The notes under the pieces: model-generated | The model's database searches: none | Told to the model about the DNA's origin: nothing | The model's input: the letters and a program-made list of their open reading frames with translations, nothing else | In this document: piece by piece, positions 9,344 to 18,416 of the stretch | How the letters are laid out: each line of letters opens with the position of its first letter | How positions within the stretch are numbered: position 1 is the first letter of the stretch | Assembly: GCF_001424305.1 (NCBI RefSeq) | Contig: NZ_LMPD01000001.1 | Coordinates: 248,001-312,000 of the forward strand | Source: Pedobacter sp. Leaf176 | Lineage (GTDB): Bacteria > Bacteroidota > Bacteroidia > Sphingobacteriales > Sphingobacteriaceae | DNA length: 64,000 bases | Reading direction: 5' to 3' | Program-made: the position numbers and the translations under genes

Positions 9344-11161
9344 TTAACGTCTTTCATTTTTCTGCTTCAATTCTTTTCGTTGACGACGCTCCAGCCGCTG
9401 TCGCTTTCGTAAATTATGACTTGCACGCATGGCTTTAAATTTGGCAATATGCTCCCTAATTTCAGTCTGTTTCTCTTCGGTAATGCCTACACTATATTTT
9501 ACGCCAAGGAAAAGCGTTTTCCAAATCATACTAAAGAAAGAAGTATTTTCTGGTCTTACGTAGTTAATTTTTGCTGAAATAAAATTTCCATCAGGACCGG
9601 GATTTTCAGAGTTAATTATGAGCGCATTTGCCAGGAACGAAATCAGACCACGTTTAACCAGGTGATCTTTTGTCGGGTCGTTTTTCATTAAGGCAACCGA
9701 TAAATCGAAATAAGAAAAATCAACGGTTCCTTTTGAGCCGAAATCATCGGCTTTGAAGTCGAATTTCAGCTTGTCGACATTTCCCCGGTTTATTCTGACC
9801 AGTCCTAGTGGTTTTGTAATTTGATTTAATACTCTGGCATTGAAATTTTGCAATTCGCCAGTGTAAGAAAAATCGCCGGTGTTTGCCGTTAAGTTGAATT
9901 TAAAGTCTACATCCAGCTTCCCCTGGCCCATTAAATAGGATGTCAAATTAGCCTCCATTATTGGCTTTGTCGCTTTAACCATATTAATATTTGTCACGTT
10001 GCTAATTGTCCCTGAAGTTTTTTCAAAGGAAATCTTACCCCGTTGTTCACTTTCCTTATTGTAAAGCGCATAACTTACGTCGACATCTTTCAATAGTAAT
10101 TTATCAACCAGGATTGGAGCAGCAAGTTTTTGTAGAAGTTGATGGGGATATTTTCCTATTCTGCTTTCTTTTTCTTGTTTTGGTAGACCATTGTTGTTGA
10201 AAACTGCTACAAAACCGTTTGCGATTGCCATCTCTTTTGCCCTCAGTTCCTGTTTGGAAATGTAAAGCGGAAGATTAATTCCGTTAAGCGAGATGTCGTT
10301 CATTAAAATGTTAAACCTATCTCTTGCGTAACCTGCAACTGCACCGAATTTCATTTCATCATATAAAGGTTCCAACGCAAATTTATTTACGCTCAAACGG
10401 CCTGTTGAAGCTCTGAAATCAAGTTGGTCAAGCTTGATGTTGTACATGCTGTCCCGTGTTTTATAATTGTAGTTTTTTAGGTTTATAAGTACATCTTTCA
10501 ACAAGTATAAACGAGTGGAATCTTCGAAAGAAGTGGAATCTACGAGTAAATCAACCAAAGTTATATTTAAATCATCGATGGAAAAAATATTAAATTTATT
10601 GACGTTCTTGTTTACATAATTGAAGCTGGCATCTCTGAAAAGAATTTTCTTTATGCTAAATTCTTTTAGGCTTTTTGAAATAAAAGTATAAGGTGACTGT
10701 ATGAGGCGGGGTGCAGGGTTCTCGTTAAAATCCAATTGCCGGTTCACCATGTAGACTTCAGGTTTATCAAATAATATCTCTTCGATTTGAAGTTTCTTTT
10801 CGCGATAAAGGTTGATCGGATGGAAATGCTTTACAACAAGTTTTTTTAACGTTACTGTATAAAGATTATTCGGTGCTCTTTTTAGCGCAACCAATTGCTG
10901 ATACCGATTGGTGTCGGCTGTAATTTTAACATTCTGGAGTGTCGCACTTCCGGTTAAAACGTTGGTGGAGACTTTTGAAAAAGTAATTGTATATAAACTA
11001 TCGGTACTTTTATAAAGCAGGGTTTTAATCTGAGCGGTAAGCAGCGGACGTGATTTTATGTTCAAAAACCAGGCAAGGCCTGCAAGCATTAAAAAAGCAA
11101 TGAGCAAAATACCCGCAATCCACTTGAAAATTTTGAAACGTCTTTTTTTTGTATCTGGCAT
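9344..11161 (-). CDS. AsmA-like membrane-anchored protein, paralogue 1
   Basis: A 605-residue protein with a short basic N-terminus, one membrane helix (about 13-33) and a long beta-rich body, ending in a very basic tail (RKRQRLERRQRKELKQ). It is plainly a paralogue of the gene just upstream. Both share an early ..PLLTAQIK / PILTEKIK segment after the helix, a motif like SLKNL..DFKAD near the middle, the block SFLANALIINSENP, and F..MIWKTLFLGVK near the end. The architecture resembles AsmA/DUF748-type proteins that span the periplasm and take part in outer-membrane lipid homeostasis; that role is inferred. The distance to the upstream paralogue is 66 bases. Confidence 0.7.
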   Translation of the reverse strand: MPDTKKRRFKIFKWIAGILLIAFLMLAGLAWFLNIKSRPLLTAQIKTLLYKSTDSLYTITFSKVSTNVLTGSATLQNVKITADTNRYQQLVALKRAPNNLYTVTLKKLVVKHFHPINLYREKKLQIEEILFDKPEVYMVNRQLDFNENPAPRLIQSPYTFISKSLKEFSIKKILFRDASFNYVNKNVNKFNIFSIDDLNITLVDLLVDSTSFEDSTRLYLLKDVLINLKNYNYKTRDSMYNIKLDQLDFRASTGRLSVNKFALEPLYDEMKFGAVAGYARDRFNILMNDISLNGINLPLYISKQELRAKEMAIANGFVAVFNNNGLPKQEKESRIGKYPHQLLQKLAAPILVDKLLLKDVDVSYALYNKESEQRGKISFEKTSGTISNVTNINMVKATKPIMEANLTSYLMGQGKLDVDFKFNLTANTGDFSYTGELQNFNARVLNQITKPLGLVRINRGNVDKLKFDFKADDFGSKGTVDFSYFDLSVALMKNDPTKDHLVKRGLISFLANALIINSENPGPDGNFISAKINYVRPENTSFFSMIWKTLFLGVKYSVGITEEKQTEIREHIAKFKAMRASHNLRKRQRLERRQRKELKQKNERR

Positions 11162-11227
11162 TAAAAGAGAAGGACTGGTTTTTCATCAGCAATATACGTT
11201 TAAAACGCATTTTTTAAAAACGTGATA

Positions 11228-13015
11228 TCAGTTTTTCTCCCTTTTTGCTTTTCTGGCTTCGCGTCTGTCTGCTCTGTTTTGTTCTCTTATTTTTTTTGCG
11301 ATGACTTTTTGTTGCTTCACCGGATTCTTTTCTGGCACAATGCCAACACCAACGATATCTTTAATGCCCACAAAAATGGTTTTCCACATCAGATTGAAAA
11401 ATGAAGCAGAATTAATTCTTGTATTGGTCATAAATGCAGTTCTTGGCGCTTCACCTTTTTTAGGATTTTCATTTTTTACCAGGATCGTATTGGCTAAAAA
11501 TGAAAGCAGGCCTTTTTTCTTTGTGCCTTCGCCATCAATATTATCAGACAACAGTTTTACTTTCAGGTTTGTATAAAGCATATTCATTGAGCCTGAAGCC
11601 GAACGCAAGTTCCCATTCGCCTTAAAATTTATACGCTGTACATTTCCACTTTCAATTTCGATTGAGCCCAGGTTTTTCGATAGTGAGTTGAGATTTCGTA
11701 AATCGAACTTGCCTAAACTTCCGCTATAATTAAATGCGCCACTATTGTTTGTTAAATTGAAATCGATTTTAACATTTAACTTGCCACTCCCCATCAAAAG
11801 CGTATTGAAATTAGCTGTAGCATGGCCGTTTTTTGTGAGGGGTAAGCTATCGTTGGTTACGTTCAAAACCGTTCCGCTGAGCGATTTAAAATCAACAGTT
11901 CCGATTTTCTTGCTCGCCGGATTATATTCCGAATATTTTAAATCAACACCACTTATATTAACCACATCAATTGTGGTTGGCATATTTAATCTTTTTAAAG
12001 CCAGGTGCGGGTAGTTTCTGCCTTTGTCTAATCCAGGCGGTGGTGGCGACTCGCGACTCATAAAAACCTCTACTTTTGCAGGCCCGATTTTAAGTGATTT
12101 TGCATAGAGTTTCTGGTCGTTATTTAACCCTATAAAGTCAACGCCATTAAGTTCTATTTTTTCAAATGCCAGATCGTACCTGTCTTTCTGGACTTTAAAT
12201 TTCCTGGCAAAAGTTAATTCAGGATAAAGAGGGGTTAACTTTAAGCCTTTCACCATAATTTTTTTCGACGCGGCAGATCCTGCAATCGTATCCACCTTCA
12301 TTGAATACATTTTATCTTTTGTGAAAGATTTGTATCCTGCAAGCTGAAAAGTAACGTCTTTTGTGTAGTAAAAGCGTGATGTATCCTGACCTGACAGAGA
12401 ATCTAGAAGAAAATCTTTAACGCTAATATCGAGGTGTTTGATGGAGTTTTTAGTTTTTCTGGGGCCACTTTTGTCAATGTAATCAAAATCGGCGTCGACA
12501 ATTTTTACTGAATGTACATTAATGGATTTAAAAGTTTTTGAAATTTGTTCGTAGAGTGATTTCTCAGGTTTTACAGTATCCCTTTCTTTGGGAATCTTAT
12601 TAAAAATCATATTAATGGAAGGTTTATCCAACCTGATTTCGTTTACATCAACACGCTTTTTAAAGTAAGCAGTTAGGATACCAACTCTGGTGATCTGTAT
12701 TTTCTTAAGCTTGATTTCAAAAGTATGTGCAGGTGCGAGACCTTGCATTTTCAAGCTATCAAAAACCAATGTATCCGGCGTCAATTTAACCTCCCGAAGC
12801 GCCAGGCTACCGGTTATTACGTTTAAATTAATGCTTTTGAACTCTATTTTATAAAGATGATGGGAGCCTTCATAAACGCCAGCCTTTATTTTTTCGGTAA
12901 GAATTGGTTTCCAGCGGGCGCTAATGAACATGGCAGCAAAAGACAAAATTAAAATCAGTCCGCCCAAGATACTGGCCATCCATATCCAAAGTTTATTTTT
13001 GTTTTGAGCTGTCAT
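11228..13015 (-). CDS. AsmA-like membrane-anchored protein, paralogue 2
   Basis: A 595-residue protein of the same architecture as its downstream neighbour: N-terminal membrane helix (about 11-33), an extended beta-rich body, then SFLANTILVKNENP and FFNLMWKTIFVGIK, and a basic tail. Sequence similarity to the neighbour is visible over the full length but moderate, so the duplication is old. The likely location is the inner membrane with the bulk in the periplasm. The exact function is unknown; AsmA-like phospholipid or envelope homeostasis is a hypothesis. It is transcribed away from miaB, with a 279-base divergent intergenic region. Confidence 0.68.
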   Translation of the reverse strand: MTAQNKNKLWIWMASILGGLILILSFAAMFISARWKPILTEKIKAGVYEGSHHLYKIEFKSINLNVITGSLALREVKLTPDTLVFDSLKMQGLAPAHTFEIKLKKIQITRVGILTAYFKKRVDVNEIRLDKPSINMIFNKIPKERDTVKPEKSLYEQISKTFKSINVHSVKIVDADFDYIDKSGPRKTKNSIKHLDISVKDFLLDSLSGQDTSRFYYTKDVTFQLAGYKSFTKDKMYSMKVDTIAGSAASKKIMVKGLKLTPLYPELTFARKFKVQKDRYDLAFEKIELNGVDFIGLNNDQKLYAKSLKIGPAKVEVFMSRESPPPPGLDKGRNYPHLALKRLNMPTTIDVVNISGVDLKYSEYNPASKKIGTVDFKSLSGTVLNVTNDSLPLTKNGHATANFNTLLMGSGKLNVKIDFNLTNNSGAFNYSGSLGKFDLRNLNSLSKNLGSIEIESGNVQRINFKANGNLRSASGSMNMLYTNLKVKLLSDNIDGEGTKKKGLLSFLANTILVKNENPKKGEAPRTAFMTNTRINSASFFNLMWKTIFVGIKDIVGVGIVPEKNPVKQQKVIAKKIREQNRADRREARKAKREKN

Positions 13016-13238
13016 TTATTTGAGTTATAGTTTACTAACAGATTGTTGCTCGAAAGGTTTGCTGGTTCCGCCGCTGAAGTCAACGGCAATGAACTATATC
13101 CAATTAGTTTAGTCAGACGGTATTACTACTTTTCATTGCCCCTGGCTTTTACCAACAGTCTTTTGATGCCTTGTGCCTATTCTATCCGATGGAGCAATTA
13201 AATAATCGGTTTGTAAACATTTAAACTAAATATGTCAA

Positions 13239-13271
13239 TTTGTCACTTTTAATTTTATTTATGTATTTTTG
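13239..13271 (+). promoter_or_regulatory. Candidate Bacteroidota-type promoter for miaB
   Basis: TTTG at 13239-13242 and TATTTTTG at 13264-13271 match the -33 (TTTG) and -7 (TAnnTTTG) boxes known for the primary sigma factor of Bacteroidota, with a 21-base spacer. The -7 box ends 23 bases before the miaB ATG. The match is by eye only. Confidence 0.5.
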
Positions 13272-13294
13272 TAATCCCCAAAAGTTTTTAAATA

Positions 13295-14785
13295 ATGATT
13301 GATTTACAAGTACAGGATAAGACGCATGATGAGGCGAGGCAAGGAGAGGCGTTAATTTTAGACATACCAATTAAAGCTGATGCCCGTAAATTGTACATCG
13401 AAAGTTATGGCTGTGCCATGAACTTTGCAGATAGTGAAATTGTGGCTTCTATACTTTCTGAAACAGGATTTGAAACAACAGGAGATTATCATCAGGCTGA
13501 TGTTATTTTCATTAATACCTGTTCCATTCGCGAAAATGCGGAAACAAGGGTGAGAAATCGCTTATCGCAATTTGGGGTTGAAAAACGCCGTAATCCAAAA
13601 CTAATTGTCGGTGTATTAGGCTGCATGGCGGAGCGTTTAAAGTCTAAATTTCTGGAAGAAGAAAAGTTAGTTGATGTGGTTGTCGGTCCGGATGCTTACC
13701 GGGATTTACCAAACTTAATTGAGCAGGTAGAAAGCGGGCACAAAGCCGTTAATGTACTTTTATCCCGCGAGGAAACCTATGCTGATATCAGTCCGGTTCG
13801 CTTAAACAGTAATGGCATTACAGCCTTTATTTCGATCACCCGTGGTTGTAACAATATGTGTTCGTTTTGTGTGGTGCCATTTACCCGCGGTCGTGAGCGT
13901 AGCCGTGATGCACATTCAATTATAGAAGAAGCTAAATCATTATTTGAGGCAGGTTACCGTGAAGTGACGCTTCTGGGACAGAATGTAGATTCATACACCT
14001 GGACGCCCATCCCCAACCCTTCCCAGAGGGAAGGCGGCAGCGAATTGTCTAACCAATCTGAGGGGCAAGTCTCCCCTTCCGGGGGAGATTTAGAGGGGGC
14101 CGTAAACTTTGCCCAGCTTTTAGAAAAAACGGCTTTAGTAAGCCCTGATTTAAGAGTCCGTTTCTCTACATCACACCCGAAAGATATCACTGATGAGGTT
14201 TTATACACCATCGCAAAGTATGATAATATCTGCAATTATATTCACCTGCCGGTTCAGTCGGGCAATACCCGTGTTTTGGAATTGATGAACAGGACTTACA
14301 CCCGCGAATGGTACATTAACCGCATCGATGCGATTAGAAAAATTATTCCGGGTTGTGCAATTTCTACCGATATCATCGCAGGTTTCTGTACTGAAACGGA
14401 GGAAGAACATGAAGAAACTTTGAGCATGATGGACTATGTGCAGTATGATTTTGCCTATAATTTCACTTACTCGGAACGACCGGGGACGTTAGCGGCCCGT
14501 AAGCTTGAAGATGATGTTCCGGAGGAGGTTAAAAAGCGCAGACTGGCCGAAATTTTGGCCAAGCAACAGGCGCATTCTTTGATGCGTCTACAGGAATGGG
14601 TTGGAAAAACCGTTCGCGTGTTAATTGAAGGGACATCAAAAAAATCGGATATGGATTATTGCGGCAGAGGCGATAGCGGAGCGATGGCAATTTTTCCTGC
14701 GATTGAGGGCGTAAAACCTGGTCAGTATGCAAATGTTTATATTGAAAGATGTACTTCAGCAACACTGATTGGAAAGATAGTTTAA
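13295..14785 (+). CDS. miaB: tRNA-2-methylthio-N6-dimethylallyladenosine synthase MiaB
   Basis: A 496-residue methylthiotransferase that adds ms2 to i6A37 of tRNAs reading UNN codons. It has the N-terminal MTTase domain with three cluster cysteines ([25 protein letters not shown]), a radical SAM domain with CNNMCSFC, and a C-terminal TRAM domain. After LLGQNVDSY it carries about 32 extra residues (about 238-269, rich in Pro, Ser, Gly and Glu). These are encoded by a palindromic repeat element in frame; the reading frame then resumes with VNFAQLL, as in relatives. The insertion sits at a naturally variable loop, so the enzyme may still work. A Bacteroidota-type promoter precedes it. Confidence 0.95.
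   Translation: MIDLQVQDKTHDEARQGEALILDIPIKADARKLYIESYGCAMNFADSEIVASILSETGFETTGDYHQADVIFINTCSIRENAETRVRNRLSQFGVEKRRNPKLIVGVLGCMAERLKSKFLEEEKLVDVVVGPDAYRDLPNLIEQVESGHKAVNVLLSREETYADISPVRLNSNGITAFISITRGCNNMCSFCVVPFTRGRERSRDAHSIIEEAKSLFEAGYREVTLLGQNVDSYTWTPIPNPSQREGGSELSNQSEGQVSPSGGDLEGAVNFAQLLEKTALVSPDLRVRFSTSHPKDITDEVLYTIAKYDNICNYIHLPVQSGNTRVLELMNRTYTREWYINRIDAIRKIIPGCAISTDIIAGFCTETEEEHEETLSMMDYVQYDFAYNFTYSERPGTLAARKLEDDVPEEVKKRRLAEILAKQQAHSLMRLQEWVGKTVRVLIEGTSKKSDMDYCGRGDSGAMAIFPAIEGVKPGQYANVYIERCTSATLIGKIV
14004..14101. repeat. Palindromic C/G-rich repeat element inserted in frame in miaB
   Basis: About 98 bases with two small hairpins. CCTTCCC (14018-14024) pairs with GGGAAGG (14028-14034), and TCTCCCC (14070-14076) pairs with GGGGAGA (14082-14088). 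The ends are CCCATCCCCAACCC and TTTAGAGGGGGC. The same layout, CCCCAACCCC...GGGG at one end and CCCC-TTTA-GGGGATTAAGGGG at the other, occurs at 54848-54931, with partial or divergent copies near 34350, 40548 and 42650. Its length keeps the miaB frame open and adds about 32 residues. Confidence 0.75.
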
Positions 14786-14870
14786 AAAAAGGCTGAAAGG
14801 TTAAAGCTCAAACAAAAAGCTCAGCTTAAATTCAAAAATTTATGACTTCAAGTTTTGATATCACAACCCG

Positions 14871-14902
14871 GTCTCGATACTTGATACTAAATACTTGATA
14901 CT
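14871..14902. repeat. GATACTTGATACT short tandem repeat
   Basis: The sequence CGATACTTGATACTAAATACTTGATACTA is built from repeated GATACT/ATACTT units and lies immediately before the ATG of the sigma-54 activator gene. Micro-repeats of this kind are common between genes in this group. No function is assigned. Confidence 0.55.
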
Positions 14903-14907
14903 AATAA

Positions 14908-16155
14908 ATGGATACACAAAATATTAAACAGCGATTCGGTATTATTGGCAATTCGCCGCTGCTCAATCGTGCCATAGATATTGCAAGTCAGGTTGCACCA
15001 ACAGATATGTCGGTTTTAATAACCGGTGAAAGTGGAAGTGGTAAAGAAGTTTTCTCACAAATTATCCATCAAATGAGTGCCCGTAAACATGGTGCTTTCA
15101 TTGCCGTGAACTGTGGTGCCATTCCTGAGGGAACTATAGACTCAGAATTATTCGGACACGAGAAAGGTTCTTTCACCGGCGCACACGAAGCTCGTAAAGG
15201 CTATTTTGAAGTTGCCAACGGCGGGACAATTTTCTTAGATGAAGTGGCCGAACTGCCCCTTGGAACGCAGGCCCGCTTGTTGAGAATTCTGGAAAGCGGC
15301 GAATATTTACGTGTAGGTTCATCAAAAGTTCAAAAAACTGATGTCCGTATTATTGCAGCCACCAATGTAGATGTTTACAACCGCGTAAAAAACGGTAAGT
15401 TCCGTGAAGATTTATATTACCGGTTAAATACAGTTCCTTTACGCATTCCGGCATTACATGAGCGTAAAGAAGACATTTATTTGTTATTCAGAAAATTTGC
15501 TGCCGACTTTAGTGACAAATACCGGAGTCCGGGTTTGCAACTTGAGCCTGATGCCATACAGATTTTGACCAATTACAGCTGGCCGGGAAATGTTCGCCAA
15601 TTGAAAAATATTGCCGAGCAAATCTGTGTTTTAGAAAAAGACAGAAATGTTACCGGACAAGCGATACTAAACTACATCCCTAACGAAACCGGGAATAATT
15701 TGCCAATGGCCATCAATGCCCAGTCGAAAGAAGATTTTACAGAAAGGGATATTTTGTATAAAGTGCTTTTCGATATGAAAAAGGATATGGTTGAGCTTAA
15801 AAAGCTGGTGGCTGAAATTATCCAGCACGGGGGTAATACGGCCTCAGTTTTAGCTGATAACCCCCAATACATTAACCAACTGTACCGGGATGTGGAACTT
15901 CCGGCAGGGCAGGAGCATGGTTTTACCATCCAGCAGCCAACTGCAAACCCGAACAATAATAACAATAACAATTCTGACTATAATTTTGCACATGATGCTG
16001 AAGAAGTAGAGGAATCGTTATCCCTGGTTGATAAGGAATCTGATTTAATAAAAAAGGCGCTAAAAAAACATAAGGGTAAACGTAAATTTGCTGCTCAGGA
16101 ATTGGGTATATCTGAACGTACGCTCTACAGAAAGATCAAAGAATTAAGTCTATAA
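14908..16155 (+). CDS. Sigma-54-dependent AAA+ transcriptional activator (Fis-type)
   Basis: A 415-residue activator with no N-terminal sensory domain. The AAA+ domain has Walker A (GESGSGKE), the sigma-54 contact loop as GSFTGAHE (GSFTGA in place of the common GAFTGA), Walker B (IFLDEVAELP) and SWPGNVRQLKN. A linker contains a run of seven Asn (about residues 350-356). A Fis-type helix-turn-helix is at the C-terminus (AAQELGISERTLYRKIKEL). It remodels the RNA polymerase-sigma54 complex. The missing regulatory domain suggests control by expression or by a partner. The neighbours lptE and secG point to an envelope-related regulon, which is inference. Confidence 0.92.
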   Translation: MDTQNIKQRFGIIGNSPLLNRAIDIASQVAPTDMSVLITGESGSGKEVFSQIIHQMSARKHGAFIAVNCGAIPEGTIDSELFGHEKGSFTGAHEARKGYFEVANGGTIFLDEVAELPLGTQARLLRILESGEYLRVGSSKVQKTDVRIIAATNVDVYNRVKNGKFREDLYYRLNTVPLRIPALHERKEDIYLLFRKFAADFSDKYRSPGLQLEPDAIQILTNYSWPGNVRQLKNIAEQICVLEKDRNVTGQAILNYIPNETGNNLPMAINAQSKEDFTERDILYKVLFDMKKDMVELKKLVAEIIQHGGNTASVLADNPQYINQLYRDVELPAGQEHGFTIQQPTANPNNNNNNNSDYNFAHDAEEVEESLSLVDKESDLIKKALKKHKGKRKFAAQELGISERTLYRKIKELSL

Positions 16156-16163
16156 ATCAGTTT

Positions 16164-16670
16164 ATGAAGATTAAGTTATATGCCCTTCTCATTCTGGCAA
16201 CACTAAGTTCATCATGTGCTTACACTTTTAGCGGGGCATCTACTGAAGGGCTGAAAACGGTAACCGTACGTTTTTTTGAAAACAATGCTCAGCTTGTTGT
16301 TCCTACGTTGAGTCAGCAATTTACAGAGGCTTTGAAATCCCGTATCCGTAGCCAAACAAAGTTGAGTATTACACCCAATGATGGCGATGCCATTTTTCAG
16401 GGCAACATTACGGGATACGAAATCAGGCCGGTTGCTTTAACATCGAGTGCTACACCAACGGCATCGAACAACCGATTGACGATTACAATTGCTGTAAAAT
16501 ACATCAACAATATCAAAGGCCATGAAAAGGAAAGTTTTGAAGAAAGCTTTACCCGTTATTTTGATTTTCCTGTGGGTGGTTCGATACAGGGACTTCAGGC
16601 CCAAGCCATCGAAGCAATAAACAAACAGCTCACGGAAGATATTTTTAACCGGGCTTTTGCTCAATGGTAG
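16164..16670 (+). CDS. lptE: LptE-family LPS assembly lipoprotein
   Basis: A 168-residue lipoprotein. The signal peptide ends in a lipobox with acceptor Cys18 (LSSSCAYTFSG), followed by a short beta/alpha domain of the LptE family (PF04390). LptE plugs the LptD barrel and helps insert LPS into the outer leaflet of the outer membrane. It begins 8 bases after the sigma-54 activator gene, so the two are probably cotranscribed. The family call rests on the lipobox, the length, and the segments GLKTVTVRFFEN and TEDIFNRAFAQW. Confidence 0.85.
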   Translation: MKIKLYALLILATLSSSCAYTFSGASTEGLKTVTVRFFENNAQLVVPTLSQQFTEALKSRIRSQTKLSITPNDGDAIFQGNITGYEIRPVALTSSATPTASNNRLTITIAVKYINNIKGHEKESFEESFTRYFDFPVGGSIQGLQAQAIEAINKQLTEDIFNRAFAQW

Positions 16671-16726
16671 ATTAAACTTTTTTAAAAACCGCCCTGCATT
16701 ATTTATCTTAGCAGCAAACCTCGGCA

Positions 16727-17803
16727 ATGGATAACAAACAGCTACTTGCAAATTTATTGGATCAACCAGGAAAGGTAAGGCAAGAGCATATCCCGATGTT
16801 ACAGGAAATGTTGGTGCAATATCCTTATGCACAGCCTATTCGTTTGCTTTTAGCCAGGGCAGATGCTGCATTTGTTCCCGGCGCAGCTTTATACAGCAAT
16901 GGAAAAGTTTTGTACAATTTACTTCAGATTGATAATGTTGAGGAGGAAGAGGCGGTTGAATTGATTGCGCCGCCGGAACAATCTTTACAAATTGAATTTG
17001 CGGCAATTGATACAGAAAGCACGGCTGATGAGCAGGAAATTTTCGATGAGATCGGTGAAATTACAGGCGATTCAAAACCAGTTATTTCACATCCGGTAAA
17101 TGTCGAAACACCGGATAACTTGTCAGGCATTGATGGTCATTTAATGGATTTGCCATCTGATGAAGCTAATTTCATTGAAAGCGTGGCGGAAACGGATTTT
17201 TTTGCTTTCGAAAAGCAAACCAGCACAGATGTTGTAACCGTGCCGCAAATAGAAACAGTTGTGCCCGATGAACCTGGGTATAGCCACGTTTCTAAATATG
17301 ACGATGATCAACTCCCATACACGTTTTTATGGTGGCTGGCAAAAACACGTAAGGAGCACGAACAAATTTTTCAGCCTTACGCCCAGCCAAAACCTAGCTT
17401 GGCGAAACAACCGCAACAAGCTACTCAACAACAGGCAGAATTTCAACAGCAATATGTGGAGCATATTTTTCACATACAAACGCCTTTTGAAGTTGCCGAT
17501 CATTTGGCAGAATACCCAGCGGCAGAAGTAAAAGATGCCAAGGGAGCAGAAATTATCGAAAAGTTTTTAAAAGAAGATCCAACCATAAAACCGCCTAAGC
17601 CAGAACAAATCGACAATGAGAATAAAGCGAAGAAAAGCGCAGAAGACCATTATGACCTGGTTTCGGAAACTTTAGCCAAAATTTACATCGAGCAAATGCT
17701 TTACCACAAAGCCATAGATACTTATAAAAAATTAAGTTTGAAATATCCGGAAAAAAGTGGTTACTTTGCCGACCTTATCCAATCCATAGAAAAGAAATTA
17801 TAA
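16727..17803 (+). CDS. Conserved hypothetical protein with TPR-like C-terminus
   Basis: A 358-residue soluble protein with no signal peptide or membrane helix. The N-terminal 90 residues are helical. A long acidic, low-complexity middle (about 80-200) follows, then a Gln-rich stretch (KQPQQATQQQ) near 227. The C-terminal 60 residues (ETLAKIYIEQMLYHKAIDTYKKLS) look like a single TPR-type helical hairpin. It lies 13 bases upstream of secG. I do not recognise a named family; a scaffolding role is possible but unproven. Confidence 0.75.
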   Translation: MDNKQLLANLLDQPGKVRQEHIPMLQEMLVQYPYAQPIRLLLARADAAFVPGAALYSNGKVLYNLLQIDNVEEEEAVELIAPPEQSLQIEFAAIDTESTADEQEIFDEIGEITGDSKPVISHPVNVETPDNLSGIDGHLMDLPSDEANFIESVAETDFFAFEKQTSTDVVTVPQIETVVPDEPGYSHVSKYDDDQLPYTFLWWLAKTRKEHEQIFQPYAQPKPSLAKQPQQATQQQAEFQQQYVEHIFHIQTPFEVADHLAEYPAAEVKDAKGAEIIEKFLKEDPTIKPPKPEQIDNENKAKKSAEDHYDLVSETLAKIYIEQMLYHKAIDTYKKLSLKYPEKSGYFADLIQSIEKKL

Positions 17804-17816
17804 AATATATTTTATC

Positions 17817-18176
17817 ATGATAACCCTTTTAATCATTTTATTAATCGTTGCCTGTGTTGCTTTGGGCTTATTTGTATTGGTACAAAACCCTAAAGGTGGT
17901 GGTTTAGCAACTGGTGGCGGTACCAGCAATATGTTTGGTGTACAACGTACAGGCGATGTTTTGGAAAAAGGCTCCTGGGTATTATTGGCTGTTATTGTAG
18001 TTTTAACGTTGTCAATTACGACTATTGCTAAAACTAACGGCGGTGCTGCGGCAACAGGTAACACTGAAATTCAGGATCGTTTGAACAAAATGCCTTCACC
18101 TTCTCCACTTGGCGGCGGTGCTGCAAATAGTACTGCTCCTGCAAAACCTGCAACTGCAGATACAACAAAGAAATAG
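17817..18176 (+). CDS. secG: Preprotein translocase subunit SecG
   Basis: A 119-residue membrane protein with two helices (about 2-20 and 52-72) joined by the conserved loop VQNPKGGGLATGGG, which is diagnostic for SecG. It assists SecYE-SecA in moving proteins across the inner membrane. The Ala/Pro/Thr-rich C-terminal tail is longer than in E. coli, as is common in Bacteroidota. It is the last gene of the miaB-to-secG run and is followed by a terminator. Confidence 0.93.
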   Translation: MITLLIILLIVACVALGLFVLVQNPKGGGLATGGGTSNMFGVQRTGDVLEKGSWVLLAVIVVLTLSITTIAKTNGGAAATGNTEIQDRLNKMPSPSPLGGGAANSTAPAKPATADTTKK

Positions 18177-18197
18177 TTTAGGCTAATAAAGTTTTTT

Positions 18198-18229
18198 AAA
18201 AAGCTTTCCTCAAAAGGGAGAGCTTTTTT
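18198..18229 (+). terminator. Intrinsic terminator after secG
   Basis: AAAAAGCTTTCCT pairs imperfectly with AGGGAGAGCTTTTT across a short loop and is followed by six T. It lies 22 bases after the secG stop. Confidence 0.75.
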
Positions 18230-18269
18230 GCGTTTTTATTGTATTCATAAACCTTTTAATTCTGCCAAG

Positions 18270-18302
18270 CTGACACTCTAATTTTCTGATATTCTATTTT
18301 TG
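18270..18302 (+). promoter_or_regulatory. Candidate promoter for groES-groEL
   Basis: TATTTTTG at 18295-18302 matches the Bacteroidota -7 box. CTGACA at 18270-18275 lies 19 bases before it as a weak -33 box. It is 114 bases upstream of the groES start, leaving a long leader. I found no CIRCE inverted repeat (TTAGCACTC-N9-GAGTGCTAA) here, so HrcA control is not evident. Confidence 0.35.
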
Positions 18303-18416
18303 TTTAAAAAATTGACAGTACAGGTGCAAATTTGTCCCTGAAACGCTCTTGGCATAAAAAGTGTTAATTGTATGCGTAGTTAAAAAACTTAAATCAAAAT
18401 AAAAATAATAAAAGTT

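Noticed and set aside
13060..13160. TGAAGTCAACGGCAATGAA and TTTCATTGCCCCTGGC near each other before miaB as a regulatory inverted repeat
   Set aside because: Only a short ATTGCC/GGCAAT core matches; too little to separate from chance, although it resembles repeat debris.
18340..18375. Possible sigma-54 site (TTGGCATAAAAAGTGTTA) before groES
   Set aside because: The -24 half (TGGCAT) fits, but the -12 half reads GTGT instead of TTGC, so the match is too weak to call.
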